From Tachypleus tridentatus (Eukaryota; Arthropoda; Merostomata; Xiphosura; Limulidae), in assembly GCF_004210375.1 (NCBI RefSeq), contig NC_134837.1, positions 162,481,310 through 162,545,309 of the forward strand: DNA of 64,000 nt, given 5' to 3'. This document shows, in pieces, positions 61,173 to 64,000 of this stretch; within the stretch, counting starts at the first letter, position 1; every line of letters starts with the position of its first letter. Position numbers and translations under genes: made by a program. The notes under the pieces were generated by a model, which was not told where the DNA came from, did not search any database, and saw only the letters and a program-made list of their open reading frames with translations.

Positions 61173-61276
61173 TTAACTTGTCGGATAATTACTTTCTTCA
61201 ATAGTATTTCAACACTCTGTGTTCACCAAATCTGTTGCTGAGGGCGCATTTCGATCAATGTCTTATAGCAAATATG

Positions 61277-61300
61277 TATGTGTGTGTGTGTGTGTGTGTG
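61277..61300. repeat. (TG)n microsatellite
   Basis: About twelve TG units. It abuts the family C SINE on the right and may have grown from that element's CA-rich tail. Confidence 0.92.
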
Positions 61301-61304
61301 AAGG

Positions 61305-61425
61305 GGTTGTTGTTTTCTAATAGAAAATTCTCATCGGGCTATCTGCTTTTTCTACTGAAGGGAATCGAACCCCTGATGTTAACATTGTAAATCCGAAAAC
61401 TTACTGCTGTCTCATCCGTGGACTA
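61305..61425 (-). mobile_element. SINE family C copy
   Basis: TCATCGGGCTATCTGCTTTT, CTGAAGGGAATCGAACCCCT, AAACTTACTGCTGTCTCATC. Confidence 0.88.
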
Positions 61426-61475
61426 TGGTAAATATAATTAATTAGCTCATCTATTATTTATTTTTCCTACAAAAT

Positions 61476-61510
61476 ATAGCAGTGTAAGAAGTAGAGGGGA
61501 CAAGATGCTT
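61476..61510 (-). mobile_element. SINE family A core fragment
   Basis: TAGCAGTGTAAGAAGTAGAG and GGGACAAGATGCT match the TAGCAGTGTAAGACTAGAGG then GAAGGCAGCT stretch of family A. Confidence 0.55.
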
Positions 61511-61864
61511 TGGGGCAATCTTAAATATAGGTGTTAATTATATGTGTATATATGTACGTGCAAACACAAGCATATAAACATGAATTAGCAAAGACAAGAT
61601 ATTCGATAATTAACTATAGTTTAATATCCATCAAAAACAAACTCTTCAACGAAAAAAATAAGATTTGCTACAATTAAAATCCGTTCGTGCACTAAAGTTA
61701 AAATTTTGTTAGGTTTTGCGCTAGCGCAAGCGTAACTGTAGGTGTAACTCGTTTTCATCTCAAGATTCTCAATTACGACACATACGACATGCAACACTAC
61801 CCAAAACATAATATAGTCGAAATTCGTTATATTATAGCTGTGACAAAATACTATTACAAAATAA

Positions 61865-61982
61865 AACCTCCCAGTTGCACAGCGGTATGTCAACGGACTT
61901 ATACTGCTAAAAACCAAGTTTCTACACTCGTGGTGGGCAGAGCACAGATGGCGTTTTGTGTTTAATAACAAACAACTACAAA
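61865..61982 (+). mobile_element. SINE family B, near full-length copy
   Basis: CACAGCGGTATGTCAACGGA, AGTTTCTACACTCGTGGTGG, GCAGAGCACAGATGGCGTTT. The AGCTTTG part of the tail is lost. Confidence 0.88.
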
Positions 61983-63124
61983 GCAATAGCAACCACCTCC
62001 CCCAAATTAATTTATTATGCTAGTCAAACAATTAGTCGCGATATATTAAATGCAAATGAGCCTACGCTCGTAAACGAATGATTAGCAGATGTTGTTATAT
62101 CTTTATAATTTATAAGCATCTTACTTTAATGCTGAGTATGGTTACCATGTATAGCAAAGACAGTTGGCACCGGCCTTGCACGCATGGTAATGAAGTTCCG
62201 AGTTATTCTCGACCACTCCTTTGAAGAAGCGTTTTCAGGACATCTTTAGTCTGGAGTTAGTTGACGGACTATAATACGTCTCTTCCGAAGCATCCCGTAC
62301 ATGATGATACTGATGTCCGTTGGGTGTGAGGGTCACTTTTCTAGGTTAGTCATTTTCCCTTTAAGACATGTAACGGTTCAGCACAGGAAGAAGAGGAACA
62401 ATCAGTTTGTCTTAATTCAGGACTAATTGTGCCATCATTTGTTGTTGTTGGATACCATCGTTACAATATATGGCCTTAATGGTAAATTTCACAATTTGTA
62501 GAGGTTGGCACATCCGCTAGTGGTTATTCCTTCTCACATGTTACTTCCTACTCCGCTATATCCGTCACATTTCTGTACGTGAAAGAGATGTATCTTGTTC
62601 TTTATTCTATATATATATGAGTATGTAAAAACAACACAGCTACATATGTTATTGACACAATTGTAGGCTAGATATCTTGTGTCTTGTTATGATATTGTGA
62701 AGTATATTTCTGACTATTTTTATACTCATTAAACACGCATCTGCGGCTGAGAACATCTGATTTTATCTTGGGATGTGCATCGTACGATTTAAGCAAGCCA
62801 GCACGCACAGATAATGGTCTTGTCGTTTCACAATGTTCTGAAAGATGGTGTAACGGATTTACCGTTGTACATTTATTTTGGTGCCTACATTTGTTTCTGT
62901 ACAGTTTTCATTTTTACCTATGACCTAAGTTCTTAATTGTGATTTGCGCATGTACCACCTGTCCTCAAAATCAGTAAAACGTTCTTGAGTATAAAAATCA
63001 ACAATAGTTGTTTGACGAAAGCACTTGAGAATATTGTTGAATATAACGTGTTACATAACGTCTCTGTTGCCAGATATAAGTTAACAAAAACAAAACAGCA
63101 CAATGTCCAAATCAAGTGTAAGTA
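61983..63124. other. no gene recognised
   Basis: A GC-richer patch at about 62155-62345 stands out, but no frame with domains or splice sites was found. Confidence 0.4.
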
Positions 63125-63345
63125 GAATCAACGAGTTTAAATTGTTTGTTCTTGAGCGCACAGTTACATAATGGGCTATCTGTGCTGTGTCAGTCGCATG
63201 TATCGAAACTCAGTTTTTAGTGTTGTAAGTCCTATGGAAGTGCATACAGAATTAACAAGTTTAAATTGTTTGTTCTTAAGCGCATAGTTACATAATGGGC
63301 TATCTGTACTGTACTGGTCACTGGTATCGAAACTCACGAGCTTAA
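63125..63345 (-). mobile_element. SINE family B, duplicated with its flank
   Basis: Two copies, about 63142-63237 and 63262-63340, both follow AGTTTAAATTGTTTGTTCTT and read CATAATGGGCTATCTGT. Because the unique flank (GAATYAACRAGTTTAAA) is also repeated, the second copy arose by local duplication, not by a second insertion. Heads are missing or worn. Confidence 0.8.
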
Positions 63346-63599
63346 AGTGCCTTATTGTGGTAATCATTTTCACTTGATTTTTGTTTACTGTGAAAGCTGT
63401 GTGTATCCGTATTCGTAGAGGTGTGCTACATAATTATTAATCGGCAGGTTTTTTGTTTTTGTTGTTGTTTGGCATGTTTGCACCGGACGCTCACGCAAAA
63501 TTATACCAGGACTAATTTTAAACTCTAGATAATAGGAAATAAAACTAATTAACAGCACTCGCCCCAACTGTTGAGCTATTTTAATGAAATAATTGTATT

Positions 63600-63744
63600 T
63601 GATAGTCACTTTTATAACGCATTCACGGCGGAAGTGATTTATTTCTTTTTCTTCTTTGCTTCGATAACCGGGCTCGAACCATGTACATCGGATCCATGCA
63701 CCCTGGCATGCTAAATTAGGTCTTACCTGGCCATTCGTTAGGCC
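63600..63744 (-). mobile_element. old SINE with family A-like core
   Basis: CACTTTTATAACGCATTCAC and GGCGGAAGTG match the A core. The tRNA-like region has GGGCTCGAACCATG (box B) and CTTACCTGGCCATTCGTTAG (box A side), with an insertion between core and head. An A run follows at 63747-63760. Confidence 0.6.
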
Positions 63745-64000
63745 GAAAAAAAAAAAAAAACATTCCAGAAGAAATTAATTAGAAATTTAACGGAGGCGGA
63801 AAGTATTTGTGCAGTAAGTGTTAAATGCATACACCTAAAATATTTAATGACCTGTTAGTGAGAAATGATGTTTGCTTTTATTAAATATTTGCTGTTGTAG
63901 ATTAAGAAATAGCGACTACGCAGTTGGACTGCAGGTTTCATTACGCCTTCTTCTGTTTATAATAAATAGTCGTCTGAATAATTTTTAAGCCTCGTGTGTC

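Noticed and set aside
62155-62345. GC-richer patch with short coding-like frames
   Set aside because: Frames are interrupted within about 40 codons and lack splice sites. Probably an unrecognised repeat or chance.

Overview
The window looks like intergenic and intronic DNA from a large, AT-rich arthropod genome. The pieces of a spliced gene, the many tRNA-derived SINEs and the decayed transposons all point to an animal. From memory, the dominant SINE resembles repeats of horseshoe crabs or related chelicerates. That assignment is inference and should be tested by a database search.

Only one host gene is well supported. The last two coding exons of an HMG-box protein lie on the + strand at 446-555 and 933-1352. 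They carry the second half of the HMG box and a Ser/Pro/Gln/Asn-rich C-terminal tail, and upstream exons lie outside the window. About 8 kb of very AT-rich DNA follows, with no SINEs and no long ORFs, and it may include a long 3' UTR. One possible isolated Cys-rich exon (20905-21034, +) is proposed at low confidence.

From 10.3 to 18.7 kb lie three old transposons: a decayed Ty3/gypsy copy on the - strand, the 5' part of a hAT-like element with a BED-type zinc finger, and a pogo/Tigger-type DNA transposon on the - strand that abuts the hAT fragment. A second gypsy fossil, gag and protease only, lies on the + strand at about 42.7-45.3 kb.

From 19.17 kb to the end the DNA is crowded with tRNA-derived SINEs of three abundant families. 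Family A is about 280 bp with a tRNA-Thr(CGU)-like head. Family B is about 125 bp with a GTTTCGATACCC box B. Family C is about 120 bp with a GGTTCGATTCCCC box B and a CA-rich tail. All three share a tail motif around GATAGCCC...TGTAGCTTTG, which suggests a common LINE partner. At least 11 copies retain clear target-site duplications, and one C copy sits inside an A copy. Older relatives with other tRNA heads but the same central core are also present.

Tandem arrays are prominent: a 35-bp unit repeated about 55 times (48136-50060), a 94-bp unit repeated about 14 times with a six-unit higher-order period (56491-57790), a 60-bp array whose units keep one reading frame (32341-32760), and an old 26-bp array (23334-23567). 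I saw no rRNA, true tRNA gene, CRISPR array or prokaryotic-style operon.
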